Shown: piece after piece, positions 49,962-61,726 of the stretch
Numbering within the stretch: the stretch's first letter is position 1
Layout: each line of letters starts with the position of its first letter
Source of the DNA: Inia geoffrensis
Taxonomy: Eukaryota > Chordata > Mammalia > Artiodactyla > Iniidae
Direction: 5' to 3'
Length of the DNA: 64,000 bases
Assembly: GCA_036417435.1 (NCBI GenBank)
Contig: CM070903.1
Coordinates: 56,148,001 to 56,212,000, forward strand
The notes under the pieces: generated by a model
What the model was told of the DNA's origin: nothing
The model's database searches: none
The model's input: the letters and a program-made list of their open reading frames with translations, nothing else
Position numbers and translations under genes: made by a program

Positions 49962-50276
49962 GGGCTCCCCTGGTGGCGCAGTGGTTAAAGAATCCACCTG
50001 CCAATGCAGGGCACACAGGTTCGAGCCCTGGTCCGGGAAGATCCCACATGCCAAGGATCAACTAAGCCCGTGCACCACAACTACTGAGTCTGTGCTCTGG
50101 AGCCCATGAGCCCCAACTGCTGAGCCCGTTCTCTGCAACAAGAGAAGCCACTGCAATGAGAAGCCCGCGCACCGCAGCGAAGAGTAGCCCCCACTCACCA
50201 CAACTAGAGAAAGCCCACGCACAGCAACGAAGACCCAACGCAGCCAAAAATAAATAAATTTATAAAAAAATAATAA
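49962..50276 (+). mobile_element. Long CHR-family SINE
   Basis: GGGCTCCCCTGGTGGCGCAG, CATGCCAAGGATCAACTAAG, AACGCAGCCAAAAATAAATA. The flanking repeat is imperfect: TGCTGTATTGT / TACTGTATCGT. Same long subfamily as at 32185. Confidence 0.93.
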
Positions 50277-50287
50277 TACTGTATCGT

Positions 50288-52359
50288 ATATGTGAGAGTG
50301 GCTATGAGAATAGAGCTTTAGTGTTCTCACCATAACAACAACAATAAAATGGTAATTTAGTGGGGTAAAGGAAGTGTTAACTAATCATGCTGTGGTAGAG
50401 ACTTCTCAACATGTACATATAACGAATTATCACATTCTACACCTTACTTGTACACCCTACACAATAGTATATGTCAATTATATCTCAATAAGGGAGAAAA
50501 AAAAGGAGACTCTTGATGCTTTATCCCACCTAAAACAAGAGTCTTGTAAAATAATTACACATATTTTAACTACTTTAGAAATGCTCAGTTAGAACCAGAA
50601 AATAGGAATTTTACTTTGGGTGACCAACTGCTGGGGGACTGAGGGGTTGTACCAGGACACGGGGCTATCAGTGCTCAAACTGGGCAAGTCCAGGGCAAAC
50701 TGGACAATTGATCACCTTCATTTGACTGATAATGTTGCTCTACATTTACTACTAGCTACAATTTTGCTGCTCAACTTGCCAACCATAAGCACCTATGTAG
50801 TTTCCTAGAATATGCAAAAAGGTGTAGGAGATGAAGAAGTCAGATCCCTATCCTTGGGGAACTCAGAAGCAGTAAATGGGGTCTCAGGGGAGCTTTATTC
50901 CACTAAACTAACTCATGATGTGAACCCCAGCCTGGAAATCTAATTAGACAGATCCTCAACTTTCCAATTAAAAAAAATGGAATCCTAGATTTTTTTTGCA
51001 GTTCCACGTCCCTTAGGGGTTTTAGTGGGAAATCATAATATAGACAATGCTTTATTTATTTGATGTCCAACTAAGTTTAAAGCAAAAAAAAAAAAAAAAA
51101 AGTCTTTGGATATTATCTCGTTTGCCCATCATTTCTCTTTAGTTGTCATGTACTACTGGACCACAATTTGTTAGTTCCAACAAATCCATGTGGTCATAAG
51201 TAACCTATATACTTTCCCTCTTTTCTGTTCCTCCCTAAGAAACCTTCAAACAGAATGACTGGTAGACACTTTCACCAGAATTCTTCAATTATTAGGGGAA
51301 AAAAATCTTACTTTAGAAGCAAATGCCATATTTTGGATATGAGGCGCCATTTCAGTTCAAAGCCCCGCTTTTCTGCAGTCCAGAGTTTTTAACACATTTA
51401 CTGCAGGTATTTTTAGTATCTGTCATCCCAAACCCCTTTTTAAGTTACTGTGGCTACAGAGACAGATTGCTTGGTACCCCTTCAGGGACAGAACACAGCA
51501 GCTGTTCAGCACGTGCACAGCAATGCCTTTCAAAGATTTAGGTGAAGAACTGAAAAAATAATATTTTTGGTTGATGCTAAAGAGAAATGTATTGATCTGC
51601 CCTGAATTTCTGCCAAGCTACCAAGCCAGGGATACACTCTTTTGAGTCAACCTTTAATGATTATAAGCCGGGGATGGTTTGACACTTTCTCTCAAAGACA
51701 CACAGTCCTTTGACCTCTGAGCAAAATGCTTTAGAACTACATCCTGGTACTAAGTCTTGATTCACGTGGGCCCCAAACTTCTGTAGTTCCTGAGAAAAAC
51801 TTCTAAAGCCTTTATGTAGTGTTGGCTATAAAACCGATATCCTAACCTTAGAGGTGGCCCCAAAGTGTTTTCTTTTCAAAGAAACCTTTGTCCCATAAGC
51901 AGGATGACAAATCCTAATACGTTTCCAGCTGCCCCTGTCCACCTTCACAGACCACTTTGTAGTGTACAAGTTGTAGACCAGAGACGTGATGACTTTAAGG
52001 TACGGAGACATGTACACACATGGACTCCATTATTTTGGCGTTCCAAATGAAACACAGGATTTTCGTGCTAGCCTACTTTCAAACCCTAGTTCAAAGTCAC
52101 ATCTATGAAGACTTCCCTTGTACCCCTAGAAAGAACCTCTTTTTTTCCCCCAGTATTTCTCTCTAGTCTTTGTCACTCTGTATTATAATTTTCATTTTTG
52201 AACCCCTCTAGAGCATGTGCTTCTTGCCAGTGGTGGCTGTTTCAGCTTTGGTCTTGGGCTAGTTCACACACTTGGTGGGGATTAGCTTAGTGTACACATG
52301 TGTCCTCGAAGACAAAGCCACTGTTCTCAGAGTCCTCTGTGCAGCCCTGCCCCACTCAC
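50288..52359. other. Intron B-C, unassigned part
   Basis: No exon seen; poly-A run at 51081-51100; otherwise nothing recognised. Confidence 0.4.
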
Positions 52360-52556
52360 TTGACATCCTCCAAGTCCTCAGTGCTCTGGATGGTGTCATC
52401 GTCATACTTGGTTCTCCACTTCACCATTTCAGCATTGTCTTTGAACAGGGCCCGGAGCAGCTCAGCCTTGGCCTCTTGTTCTTCCTGGTACTGCTCTCAT
52501 AGAAGGTCACAGTCACGCTTGGCTGACTTCATGGCCTGGGCCAGGGCGCTCTGTGA
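52360..52556 (-). pseudogene. MYH15: MYH15 exon B with premature stop
   Basis: 197 bp, the same length as the homologous exon in other sarcomeric MYH genes as I recall them. The acceptor is ccctgcag and the donor gtgagt. It begins SQSALAQAMKSAKRDCDLL, then TGA at 52499-52497 where family members have an arginine (DCDLLREQY), a CGA-to-TGA type change. After the stop the frame continues [17 protein letters not shown] and [14 protein letters not shown], so the lesion is a point mutation and not a misplaced boundary. The exon ends in phase 2 (AA), and exon C supplies the G. Confidence 0.9.
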
Positions 52557-53045
52557 CTGCAGGGGACACAACACATGTTACAAAAAGGCACCATGGCCAT
52601 TAACGAACAATGAAAGGCTTGGAGGTGACATCATCTTTTTTAGATAAGGTTAATAACCACCTGTCACAAATGCAAGCCAAACCTGAACCTCGTAAGATGA
52701 TACCAGGGAGAGAATTTGGGACAAGAAAAGAAAGGAGAGAGTATCTAATTGCTGCCGTTACAACAAGGAAGAGGGTTCTATTTAGGGAAATGCCAGCCTG
52801 ACTATGTGGGCTTCAACAATAGACAGGCCTGGAGTTCTAGAAATAGTGCAGAATGCAAAGGCAGCAAGAGGAACACTTACCATCATTTAGGTAATAAGAT
52901 TTATATTTAGCAATATACAAGAGTTAGATCTTATTTGGACTAGAAAGGACCAATGAGTTTTGTCTAGCCTTTTCATTCTATTCATAAGGAAAACAAAACC
53001 TTTTATTTCACATGTAAATCCCTAAAAACTTTAAAACTTTAAAGC

Positions 53046-53275
53046 AGTACTATCCAATAGAACTTTCCATAGTGATGAAAATATTCTATATGTACACTGC
53101 CAATATGGTAAACACCAGCCACGTGGCTGTTAAACACTCAAAATGTGCCCCAAACAAGGTCAAATTCAGTCAAAACTGAATTTAAATTTTATTTAATTTT
53201 AATTAATGTCAATTTAAATTCAGGTAGCCACCTGTCGTGTAGTAGTGGCTACTGTATTTACTGGACAGTAGAGCT
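53046..53275. mobile_element. MER3/MER5-like hAT MITE
   Basis: Left end CAGTACTATCCAATAGAACT and right end TACTGGACAGTAGAGCTCAG form decayed inverted repeats. The centre has the AT-rich TTTATTTAATTTTAATTAAT tract typical of this nonautonomous hAT family. Confidence 0.7.
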
Positions 53276-53582
53276 CAGTTTAATGACTATTGCTGGCACT
53301 TAAGGGGTGGTCTGGTTAACCTAGCAACATCATTCCCAAGAGATAACCTAGTCTAGTGTGAAGAACCAGGGTCGCTGCCAGTCCTTATAGGTCCTTAATG
53401 CAGATTAGGAAACAGGATCTTCTTAGGTAGATGCAGCTCTGAAAGCACAAGGCTTGGTTAATGGCAGCCTCAGGCAGACACCTTTGGGCAGTGAATGAGG
53501 AGCAATAATACATAGCGACCCTAAGAAGGACACAGGATTTGGAATCTGGGAAACTTGGCTTCAAATTGCTACCCTTCCTCTT

Positions 53583-53700
53583 ATTTAATATATATTTTTT
53601 GAGCACCTATTCTAAGCAATAGTGTTAACTGAAGTAAAAGAGACAGAGACAAAGCCTTTGTCCAATGGAGCTAAAAGGAGGAAGAGGGTATATAAAACAA
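53583..53700 (+). mobile_element. L2 relic
   Basis: TTTTTTGAGCACCTATTCTA and the following CCTTTGTCCAATGGAGC resemble the 3' end of L2. Confidence 0.55.
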
Positions 53701-54084
53701 ACATGTACAAAAATTACTAAATAAAATTGCTGATGGCACTGAGAACATAAAACAGATTGACATGATGAGGACTGTTTGGTTCTTTCTCATCATCACCCAA
53801 AGGCCTTGGGGAAGGGCCTTCAAACAGTGGGAAGAGCAGCTACAAACGTCCTAAGGCCTGAATGATGGCAGCTTGTATAAGGGGCAGCAAGGAGGCCAGG
53901 GTGACTGGAGGGGAGTAAATGACAGAGGCAGCTGTGGAAGGTAAGGTCACAAAAGGAGGCCGGAGCCAAGAAAGGGGGCCTTGTATGCCAGTTGGAAGCC
54001 ACTGGGAAGTCAGCCAGAGAGATCTCCTAAACTATAAATCTAGTCATTTCACAACCTGCTAAACTTCCTTCACAGTATACTACC

Positions 54085-54245
54085 AGCTGTACGACCTTGG
54101 ATGAGCTGTCTTCTCAAAGCCTTGGTTACTTCATGTAAAAAAATATAATTCTACCAGTTTCATATGACTTATATATGAAGGTTTATATGGCATGAGAGAA
54201 GCGTCTAGCATGATGTCTGATGCACAAATCATGACAGTAATTTGA
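54085..54245 (+). mobile_element. MIR relic
   Basis: ACGACCTTGGATGAGCTGTC, CTCAAAGCCTTGGTTACTTC, GCGTCTAGCATGATGTCTG in MIR order, about 700 bp downstream of exon A. Confidence 0.65.
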
Positions 54246-54945
54246 AAATGTACATATGATATAGAAAATAAGGAGAGTGGAAGGAATAAAATAAAACATT
54301 TAAAAACTGAAGTCTGAAGAGTTGCACTGAGATTATATGCAAGTGAAGTCCTTTGGGGTCTTAGTAAGAAAGAGGCCTTGAATATGAACTAAGGACAGAC
54401 TTGAATACCAGGGCTTAAAAATCCATCTCTCATCTTAGTCACTATGCTTTAACATTAAAGAACCACTTTCACTGTGGTCACCTGTGAGCAACATTATATA
54501 TTCTCTTCAGAAGAAATGACTAATAATGACTAGTATTTATAATATATTGACAATTTGAAAATAATATTGAGCTAATCCAGCCCCATTCATTTTATCCTGC
54601 TCTTTTATTTAATTCCACTTCTTTGTGCAATTCAGAATCAAAGACCCATAAAGAACTTTGCCGACTTTCTGTTCTAGCAATAATGCAAAATGAAAACGCA
54701 TACTTGGTTTGCTCTAAATCTGACAAACTAGAGAAGCGATCTAAATTACTGAGGATGTTCCTTCAGTGATCAGAGTCCTTCCTGGCACGTATAAGATCCA
54801 ACACATCTTTTTCCATAACTTCTAGGGCACTTTCCCCCCTTCTTTTATATGAGAAGATATTCAGGCTGACCTAGCAAGCACTATTTTTTTTTTTTTTTTT
54901 TTAACATACAGTCAAGCTCCTGGTGAGAAATAATAGATGCATGAC

Positions 54946-55064
54946 TTTGGTCTCTTCTGCCAATTGCCATTTCAGGGCTTGAATCTGCAGAGCGAAGGTA
55001 ATCTTTTCCTTGGAAAGTTGGTTTATCAGAGCTTCCTTTTCTTCTAGCCTTTTTAGGAACTCAC
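54946..55064 (-). pseudogene. MYH15: MYH15 exon A (rod)
   Basis: 119 bp, opening after a pyrimidine-rich TATAG acceptor and ending AAA|gtcatg. It reads [21 protein letters not shown], then [15 protein letters not shown], the heptad rod segment that in other myosins begins GEFSRQLDEKEAL. It is open, starts in phase 2 and ends in phase 0, matching exon B. The donor GTCATG is weak for positions +3 to +6, so splicing may already be impaired. It is the most upstream exon I can recognise; no further MYH exon was found between 55065 and 64000. Confidence 0.85.
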
Positions 55065-55499
55065 CTATAAAAAGATTTCACAAAATAAGTTAATCATGGT
55101 ATTCTTATCTACTGCCTCTCCCACTTAACTTGTTGGCTTAAGAGCAACTAATATGATCTACATATTTTTGATATTTATAAAGAGTCAAGGGTCCAGTTAT
55201 CAGCAAACCGTGGCAATGATCCGTTCCAGAACTCTCGAGAGTGAGCTATCATTTATTGGGAATCTTCCATAGAGCAAGTACTTTATATATATTATCTAGC
55301 TTAATTCTCACAGCTACTTGATAACATTATGTTACCCATTTTTCAGAAGGGAAAATATGGCAACTGACTTAAACGTGATTGAGACACAAACCTGGTTACT
55401 AACTATGCAATGGATGTAGATTCAAGTTAAGCTCTTAATCCTGAGGAATGCATTCTTTCTTCTGTGCCATGCTCCCTTGCTTACTATGTGTGGCTCTAC

Positions 55500-55640
55500 A
55501 CATTTCTGATCATATGATCTTTAGATAATTACAACTTCTTTGCCTCATTTGTAAATTGAGGATGGCGATAAAATATTGTTAATGAAAATTAAATGAGTGT
55601 GAATGTACTTTGTAGGCTGACTTGCTAAATAAATATTAGA
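55500..55640 (+). mobile_element. MIR relic
   Basis: TTGCCTCATTTGTAAATTGA, GAAAATTAAATGAGTGTGAA and GCTAAATAAATATTA match MIR core and 3' end. It lies upstream of exon A. Confidence 0.6.
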
Positions 55641-58600
55641 AATCGTCATTAAATGGTACAAAATGTGACCAAGAGAAGGGTAAATTTTATTTCACTCTAG
55701 TCTACTTTCCCAGCTTAGCTTACTTCATTAATGATAGGTGAGAAATGCCTTGGTTATTAGAAATGGTATTAAAGCAGAGCCAATTCTGGGCAAAAGCAGT
55801 TACTTCTATTATGCAATTAGTGCAATAATAAAAGCCCCAAATATTTATGATTCCCACCCCTCTTGCTCTAGACAAGTTCTAAAAATCTCAACATTATAAG
55901 AGTGTTTGGGTTAAAACGGCAATTCCCAAACTTTTTGGTCTCAGGAACACTTCATACACTTAAAAAATTTTGAGGACCCCACAGAGATTTTGTTTATATG
56001 AGTTTTATATTAACAGTGTATTTGAAATTAAAAGAGAAATTTAGGTATGTATTTACTCATTTTAACATAATAAAAATCTTAATGACATGTTAACAGAAGC
56101 AACAACTTTTAGAGGGAAAACTATGTTCCAAAACAAACAAAAAATTAGTGGGAAAAATAAGCTTATTTTATATTTTTTAAAATCTCTGGCTTAATAAAAG
56201 TCAGCTGGTTGAAGAATCCAACTGTTCTGGTTGAAACATATGAAGAAATCCAGCCTCTCACAGATAAGTAGTTAGAAAAGGGAGATGTGTTTTCATAGTC
56301 TTTTCAGGTAATTGTGACTATTGTTTGATACTGTACCAAAACTCAACAAATAGAAGTTTCTTAAGGGTTAATGGTAGAATCCATATAAATGAATTTTTTA
56401 TTCTGTTACATTAAAATTCATGCACCTGTCTTAAACTTTGAATGGATCTTTTACCTACACATGATTTTGCAACATCAAGCAGTGGTGATTTGAAAAGTAT
56501 ACATTTACTGAATTATGCAGATTTTCCAAATGTTAACACATTTCATCACAGAATATTAAACAAATCATATCTGTTAACATCACCACTTATCTCATAAGAA
56601 AAGCCTTTAAGGTTCAGCTCAAGATGGGGGAGTTAGAAGATTCTGAGTTCATCTCCTCCCATGGACACACCAAAACTACAACTACATATAGAACAACTAT
56701 CTCTGAGAACAACCTAAAGACTAGCAGAGCAGATTTTCTACAACTAAGGCTATAAAGAAAAGGCCATGTGGGGAATGGGTAAGAGGGCAGAGATGTGGTA
56801 TAATCAGAGCCCACACCCCCGATAAGGCAACTAATAAGTGGGAGGGATATCACAACTGTGGAGGTCCCCACTGGGGAGTGAGGGGTCCAAGCCCCACATC
56901 CATCATGCTCCCCAGCCCAGGGTTCTTGCACCAGGAAGACAAGCCTCCGTAATGTCTGGCTTTGAAAACCAGTGGGGCTTAGGGCTGGGAGAGCCAGAGG
57001 ACTGTGGGAAACTGCAGACAATGCTTGTGTACAAACTCATTTGCTCCTGGTCCCAATAGAGAGGCAACAGCTTGAAAAACACCTGAGTCATACAAGAGGG
57101 AAATTCATTGACTAATATTAGGACATATTTTGGAGGGGCAGGGATCTGGCAGAACTTTCTCCAGTGGCAGAAGCACTTGTGGGCACCTTTTTATTTTTTT
57201 AACTCTTCTGCCACCTAGCTCGCTGGCCCAGGACTGGTGGGCACCATTTCTGTTAATTTCAGTCAACCTAGCTAACACAGTATACCCTGCCCCAACATTC
57301 CCTTGAGGACCCACCTTGGAAGGTCCCTCAAAAGCCACTCAATGTTCACTCCATTGGGCAGGTGGCATGAGCTGGCACTGGTGCCCCTCCAAAGTGGCTC
57401 TTACCCCATCCAACCTGGTGAGTCACCTTGGCCAGCATCAGCACCCCCTCCAAGAAGTTCCCACTTGGGGGTCACCCCAAGTGACCCACAGCACACCTAC
57501 AGCAGTCACAACCAAGCTATGCAGCCAGCCAGGCCTGGGGCTAGCCCCCTCAACCAGTGTGCCCACAGCAATTGTGGCCCAACCACAATAAGAGGGTGCA
57601 TGAAGCCCAAACAGGGGAAACCCCGGGAAAAACTGGCTCTGGTGACCATGGGGAATTGCGCCACACATAAGGCCACTCTCTCAAGACTAGGATATGGAGC
57701 TGACCTACCTAATACATAGAAACAAACACAAAGAGTTAGGCAAAGCGAGGAGACAAAGGAATACTCTCCAAATGAAAGAACAAGACAAAACTCCAGAAAA
57801 AGAACTAAACAAAATGGAGATAGCAATTTATCAGAAAAGAATTCAAAGTAATACAAAGATGCTTACCAAACTTAGGAGAAGAAGGGGTGAACTCAGTGAG
57901 AACTTCAACAAAAATATAGAAAATATAAAAAAGAACCAATCAGAACTGAAGATTACAATGACTGAAATGAGAACACATTAAGGGAATCAACAGCAGATTA
58001 AAAGATCCCGAAGAACAGATCAGCAATCTGGAAGATGAGGTATTGGAAATCACCCAATCATAATAGCAAAAAAGAAATCTCTCTTCTTAAGAGAGATTAG
58101 TTTAAGGGACCTCTGGGACAACATCAGGCATACTAACATTTGTGCTATAGAGGTCCCAGAAGGAGGGGAGAGAGAGAGAGAGAGAAAGACACAGAGACAG
58201 ACAGAGAACATATAGAGGGAAAATACCTCAACATAATAAAGACCATCTATGACAAAAGCACAGCTAACATAATACTCAATGGTGAAAACTCAATGGTGAA
58301 GATGGCTCAAAGATCAGGAACAAAACAAGGATATTCGTTTTTGCCACTTTTATTCTACACAGTACTAGAAGTCCTAGCCATAGCAATCAGAAAAGAAAAA
58401 GAGATAAAGACATCTAAATTGGAAAGGAAGAAATAAAACTGTCATTATTTGCAGATGATATGATACTATACATAGAAAACCTTAAAGACTCCATCAAAAA
58501 ACTATTAGAAATAATAAACGAATTCAATAAATTTGCAGGATACAAAATAAATATACAGAATCAGTTACATTTCTGTACACTAATAACAAACTATCAGAAA

Positions 58601-58667
58601 GAGAAATGAAGAAAACAATTCCATTTACAATTGCATCAAAATGAATAAAATACCTAGGATTAAATTT

Positions 58668-58874
58668 TTTTTTTTTTTTTTTGCGGTATGCAGGCCTCTC
58701 ACTGTTGTGGCCTCTCCTGCTGCGGAGCACAGGCTCCAGACGCGCAGGCTCAGTGGCCATGGCTCACGGGCCTAGCCACTCCATGGCATGTGGGATCTTC
58801 CTGGACCAGGGCACGAACCTGTGTCCCCTGCATCAGCAGGCAGACTCTCAACCACTGTGCCACCAAGAAAGCTC
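58668..58874 (-). mobile_element. CHR-type SINE nested in L1-III
   Basis: A T-run then GCGGTATGCAGGCCTCTCAC to CACCAAGAAAGCTCC. The exact 15-bp repeat CCTAGGATTAAATTT flanks it at 58653-58667 and 58875-58889. It interrupts the KYLGLN-like stretch of ORF2. Confidence 0.95.
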
Positions 58875-60229
58875 CCTAGGATTAAATTTAACCAAGGAGG
58901 TGAAAGATCTGTACTTGGAAAACTATAAGACACTGATGAAAGAAACTGAAGATACAAGTAAATGGAAAGATATTTTATGTTCATAGATTGGAAGAATTAG
59001 TATTGCTAAAATATTCCTACCCAAAGCAATCTACAGAATCAATACAACCACTATCAAAATAAGTTTCTGGCATTTTTCACAAAACTAGAACAAATAACCC
59101 TAAAATTTGTATAAAACCACAGAAGATCCAGAATAGCCAAATCAATCATGAGAAAGAACAAAGCTGGAGGTATCATACTCCTTGATTTCAAACTATGCTA
59201 CAAAGCTACAGTAATCAAAACTTTACGATACTAATACAAAAATAGACACACAGCTCGATGGAACAGAATACAGAGCCCAGAAATAAACCCACACTTACAT
59301 GGGCAGTTAATTTACAACTAAGGAGCCAAGATCATACAGTGGGGAAAAGACAGTCTTCAATAAATGGTGTTGGGAAAACTGGAAGTTAAATGAAAGGAAT
59401 CAAAATGGACTATTTTCTCACACCATGCACAATAATAAATTCAAAATGACTTAAAGACTTAAATGTAAGACCTAAAACTATAAAACTCCTAGAAGAAAAC
59501 ATAGACTGTATACTTTTTGACACTGGTCTCAGCAATATGCTTTTGGATCTCTTTCCTCAGGCAAGGGAAACAAAAGTAAAAATAAACTAATGGGACCTAA
59601 TCAAACTAAAAAGCTTTGGCACAGCAAAGGAAACCATCACAAAATGAAAAGACAACCTACTGAATGGGAGAAGATATTTGCAAATGATATATACAATAAG
59701 GGGATAATATCTAAAATACACAAAGAATTCACACAACTCAATATCAACAAAACAAAAAATCTGATTTAAAAATGGGCAGAGGACCTGAATAAACATTTCC
59801 CCCCCCAGGGAAGACATTCAAATGGCCAACAGACACATGAGAAGATGCTCAACATCACTAATCATCAGGGAAATGCAAATCAAAAGCACAATGTGATATC
59901 ACTTCACACCTGTCAGAATGGATACATTAAAAAGACAACAAATAACAAGTGTTGGTGAGAATGTGGAGAAAAGGGAGCCCTCATGCACTGTTGATGGGAC
60001 AGTAAATTGGAGCAACCACTATGGAAACAGTATGGTGGTTCCTTAAAAACTTAAAAAAATTTTAAAACCTTATACAATCCATCAGTTCCACTTCTGGATA
60101 CTTACTGGAAGAAAATAAAAACACTAATTTGAAAAGATATGTGCACCCCTATATCCACAGCATCATTATTTATAATAGCCAAGATATGGAAGCAACCTAA
60201 GTTGTCTTTCAATAGATAAATAATGAAGA

Positions 60230-60231
<2 letters not shown>

Positions 60232-60268
<37 letters not shown>
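60232..60268 (+). repeat. (TG)n microsatellite
   Basis: About 17 TG units inside L1-III ORF2, between the MKMQ-like and NRISLSHKK-like segments. This is the same relative place as the (CA)n in L1-II. Confidence 0.95.
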
Positions 60269-60270
<2 letters not shown>

Positions 60271-61498
60271 CAATAGAATATCACTCAGCCATAAAAAATA
60301 GTGAAATTATGTCACTTGCAATAACATGAATGGGCCTAGAGGGTATAATGCTAAATAAAATAAGTCAGACAAACAAAGACAAATATCATATTATTTCACT
60401 AATATGTGGAATCTAAAAAAAAAAAAAGGAACAAACAAAACAATACAGAAACAGACTCATAGATACAGAGAACAAAGTGGTGGTTGCCAGAGGGGAAGGT
60501 GGTGGGAGGGTTAAGTGAAACAGGTGAAGGGGATTAAGAGGTACAAACTTCTTATTTTACTTATAAAATAGGTAAGTCATGGGGACATGATGTACAGTAT
60601 AGGGAATATAGTCAATGGTACTGAAATAATTTTGTATGGTGACAGATGGTTACTAGACTTATTGTGGTGAGCAATTTGAAATATAAATAAATGTTGAATC
60701 ACTATGTTATATACCTGAAACTAATATATTGTACATCAACTGTATTTCAATAAAAAAGGAAGAAAAAAGAAAAGTCTTCAAGAATTGAGAGCCATCAAGC
60801 TTATGATCGTACCTAACTGTTTTCCGAAATCTAATTTTTACCTAAAAGCTCCACTTTTATTATTGGCAACAAATATTGTCAGCTGTTTTCCTTGTAGTGA
60901 CAGGCTCACTTTGTTCATTTCTGAGAAAATATCTGCAGTATCTAAGTCTGAATAAGCATAGTTTGTCAAATGTTCTTTCAAGTAAATATGATTCTTCCTG
61001 AAAAGATTGCTAGTTCAACTCAGAACTTGCACAATCACACATCCTACTTCAGTATGAAATGGAAGTGCTTTATGCATACTTTTTGTTTTATCACACAGAA
61101 TATTAAAAAGATATATACTCGGGGTTGAGATGTAGTATAATTAATTTTTACTGTTTCATTAAAGACATTCTTAAGTAAAACTGACCTTTTAAATTTTAAA
61201 CTGTTGAGGATGGACCAGCAAATACAATGATTATAACTACAGTGTGGTGCTACTGCCTCAGCTTGTGATAAGGCTCCAGCAGTTTTAATTGTCATTGCTT
61301 TTGCACCATCAATAACAGCAGCAAAAGAATTTAAAAAGCAAACAGCATCTTAGTATTAGAATGAAATAGTTCTAACCTCTTACTTAGTTCCCCTAAAAGA
61401 GTCTTGACAATTGCTGGGGTTGCATAGACCAAAATTGAGAAGCTCTGGGTGATACATCATATTTAAAAGTTTTCTGGGGAAATGCCAATCCATTAGGG

Positions 61499-61718
61499 CA
61501 GCAGTCCCCAACCTTTTTTTGCACCAGGGACTGGTTTCGTGGAAGACGATTTTTCCACGGACAGGGTCGTGGGGGTTGGTTCAGGTGATAATGTAAGCAA
61601 TGGGAAGTGATGGGGAGCGGCAGATGAAGCTTTGCTCACTTGCCCACCACTCACCTCCTGCTGTGCGGCCTGGTTCCTAATAGGCTGTGGACCGCAGCCC
61701 AGGGATTACGGACCCCTG
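61499..61718. mobile_element. Nonautonomous hAT with perfect 8-bp TSD
   Basis: 220 bp, left end CAGCAGTCCCCAACC, right end GGACCCCTG, giving partial inverted repeats. The identical octamer CATTAGGG flanks it at 61491-61498 and 61719-61726; an 8-bp TSD is typical of hAT. Interior text CACCAGGGACTGGTTTCGTG and TTTTTCCACGGACAGGG is a well-known MER1-group sequence. Confidence 0.9.
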
Positions 61719-61726
61719 CATTAGGG

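Larger units (their letters stand above)
6691..55064 (-). pseudogene. MYH15: MYH15-like myosin heavy chain, 3' (rod) half, unitary pseudogene
   Basis: Twelve exons of a class II sarcomeric-type myosin heavy chain tail lie in correct order and phase on the minus strand. The tail forms the alpha-helical coiled coil that dimerises the motor and packs into thick filaments. Diagnostic pieces resemble MYH15 rather than MYH1-8 as I recall it: [62 protein letters not shown], and the C-terminus VHEE-stop. Six in-frame stops, a net 4-base frameshift, and a mutated splice acceptor make a functional protein impossible as read. Introns are retained, so this is decay in place, not a processed copy. The motor-domain exons would lie beyond 64000. 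MYH16 is the main alternative; I think MYH15 clearly fits better, and the large introns also suit it. A sequencing or assembly artefact is unlikely given the number of lesions. Confidence 0.88.
56612..60766 (+). mobile_element. L1-III with internal deletion
   Basis: 5' UTR remnants and ORF1 remnant (57694-58190, MKEQDKTPEKELNKMEIAIY) jump directly at about 58205 into mid-RT ([14 protein letters not shown]). The ORF1 end, endonuclease and N-terminal RT are missing. The FADD motif (LFADDMI) at about 58446-58470 is intact but the frame is broken. It ends with a 3' UTR and AATAAAAAAGG tail. TSD AAGAAAAGCCTTTAAG (56596-56611) / AAGAAAAGTCTTCAAG (60767-60782). Confidence 0.9.
55917..61447 (-). mobile_element. 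hAT transposon relic with transposase remnant, split by L1-III
   Basis: Outer ends CGGCAATTCCCAAACTTTTT and (reverse) CAGAGCTTCTCAATTTTGGT form decayed hAT-type terminal inverted repeats. The minus strand at 61295-60830 carries broken hAT/ZBED-type transposase text: AEAVAPHCSYNHCI, LKNVFNETVKIN, HKALPFHTEVG and ADIFSEMNKVSLSLQGK. The 55917-56595 part is the 3' non-coding arm. The two arms were one element before L1-III inserted at 56612. Confidence 0.8.

Noticed and set aside
9233..52556. Stops explained as wrong exon boundaries
   Set aside because: Each stop is followed by continued in-frame family-like sequence up to a proper donor, so they are true lesions.
54900..54946. Apparent frameshift at the end of exon A, where a shifted frame reads [12 protein letters not shown], resembling the DCDLL motif
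   Set aside because: The exon ends at AAA|gt (54946) and the true DCDLL text is in exon B; the similarity in the intron is chance.
6691..55064. Identification as MYH16 or a skeletal-cluster myosin
   Set aside because: Segments such as [24 protein letters not shown] and AEAQRGAR-ERCIKELT fit MYH15 better from memory; a database alignment would settle it.
56614..57021. 135-codon minus-strand open frame
   Set aside because: Within L1-III 5' UTR; no recognisable protein features.
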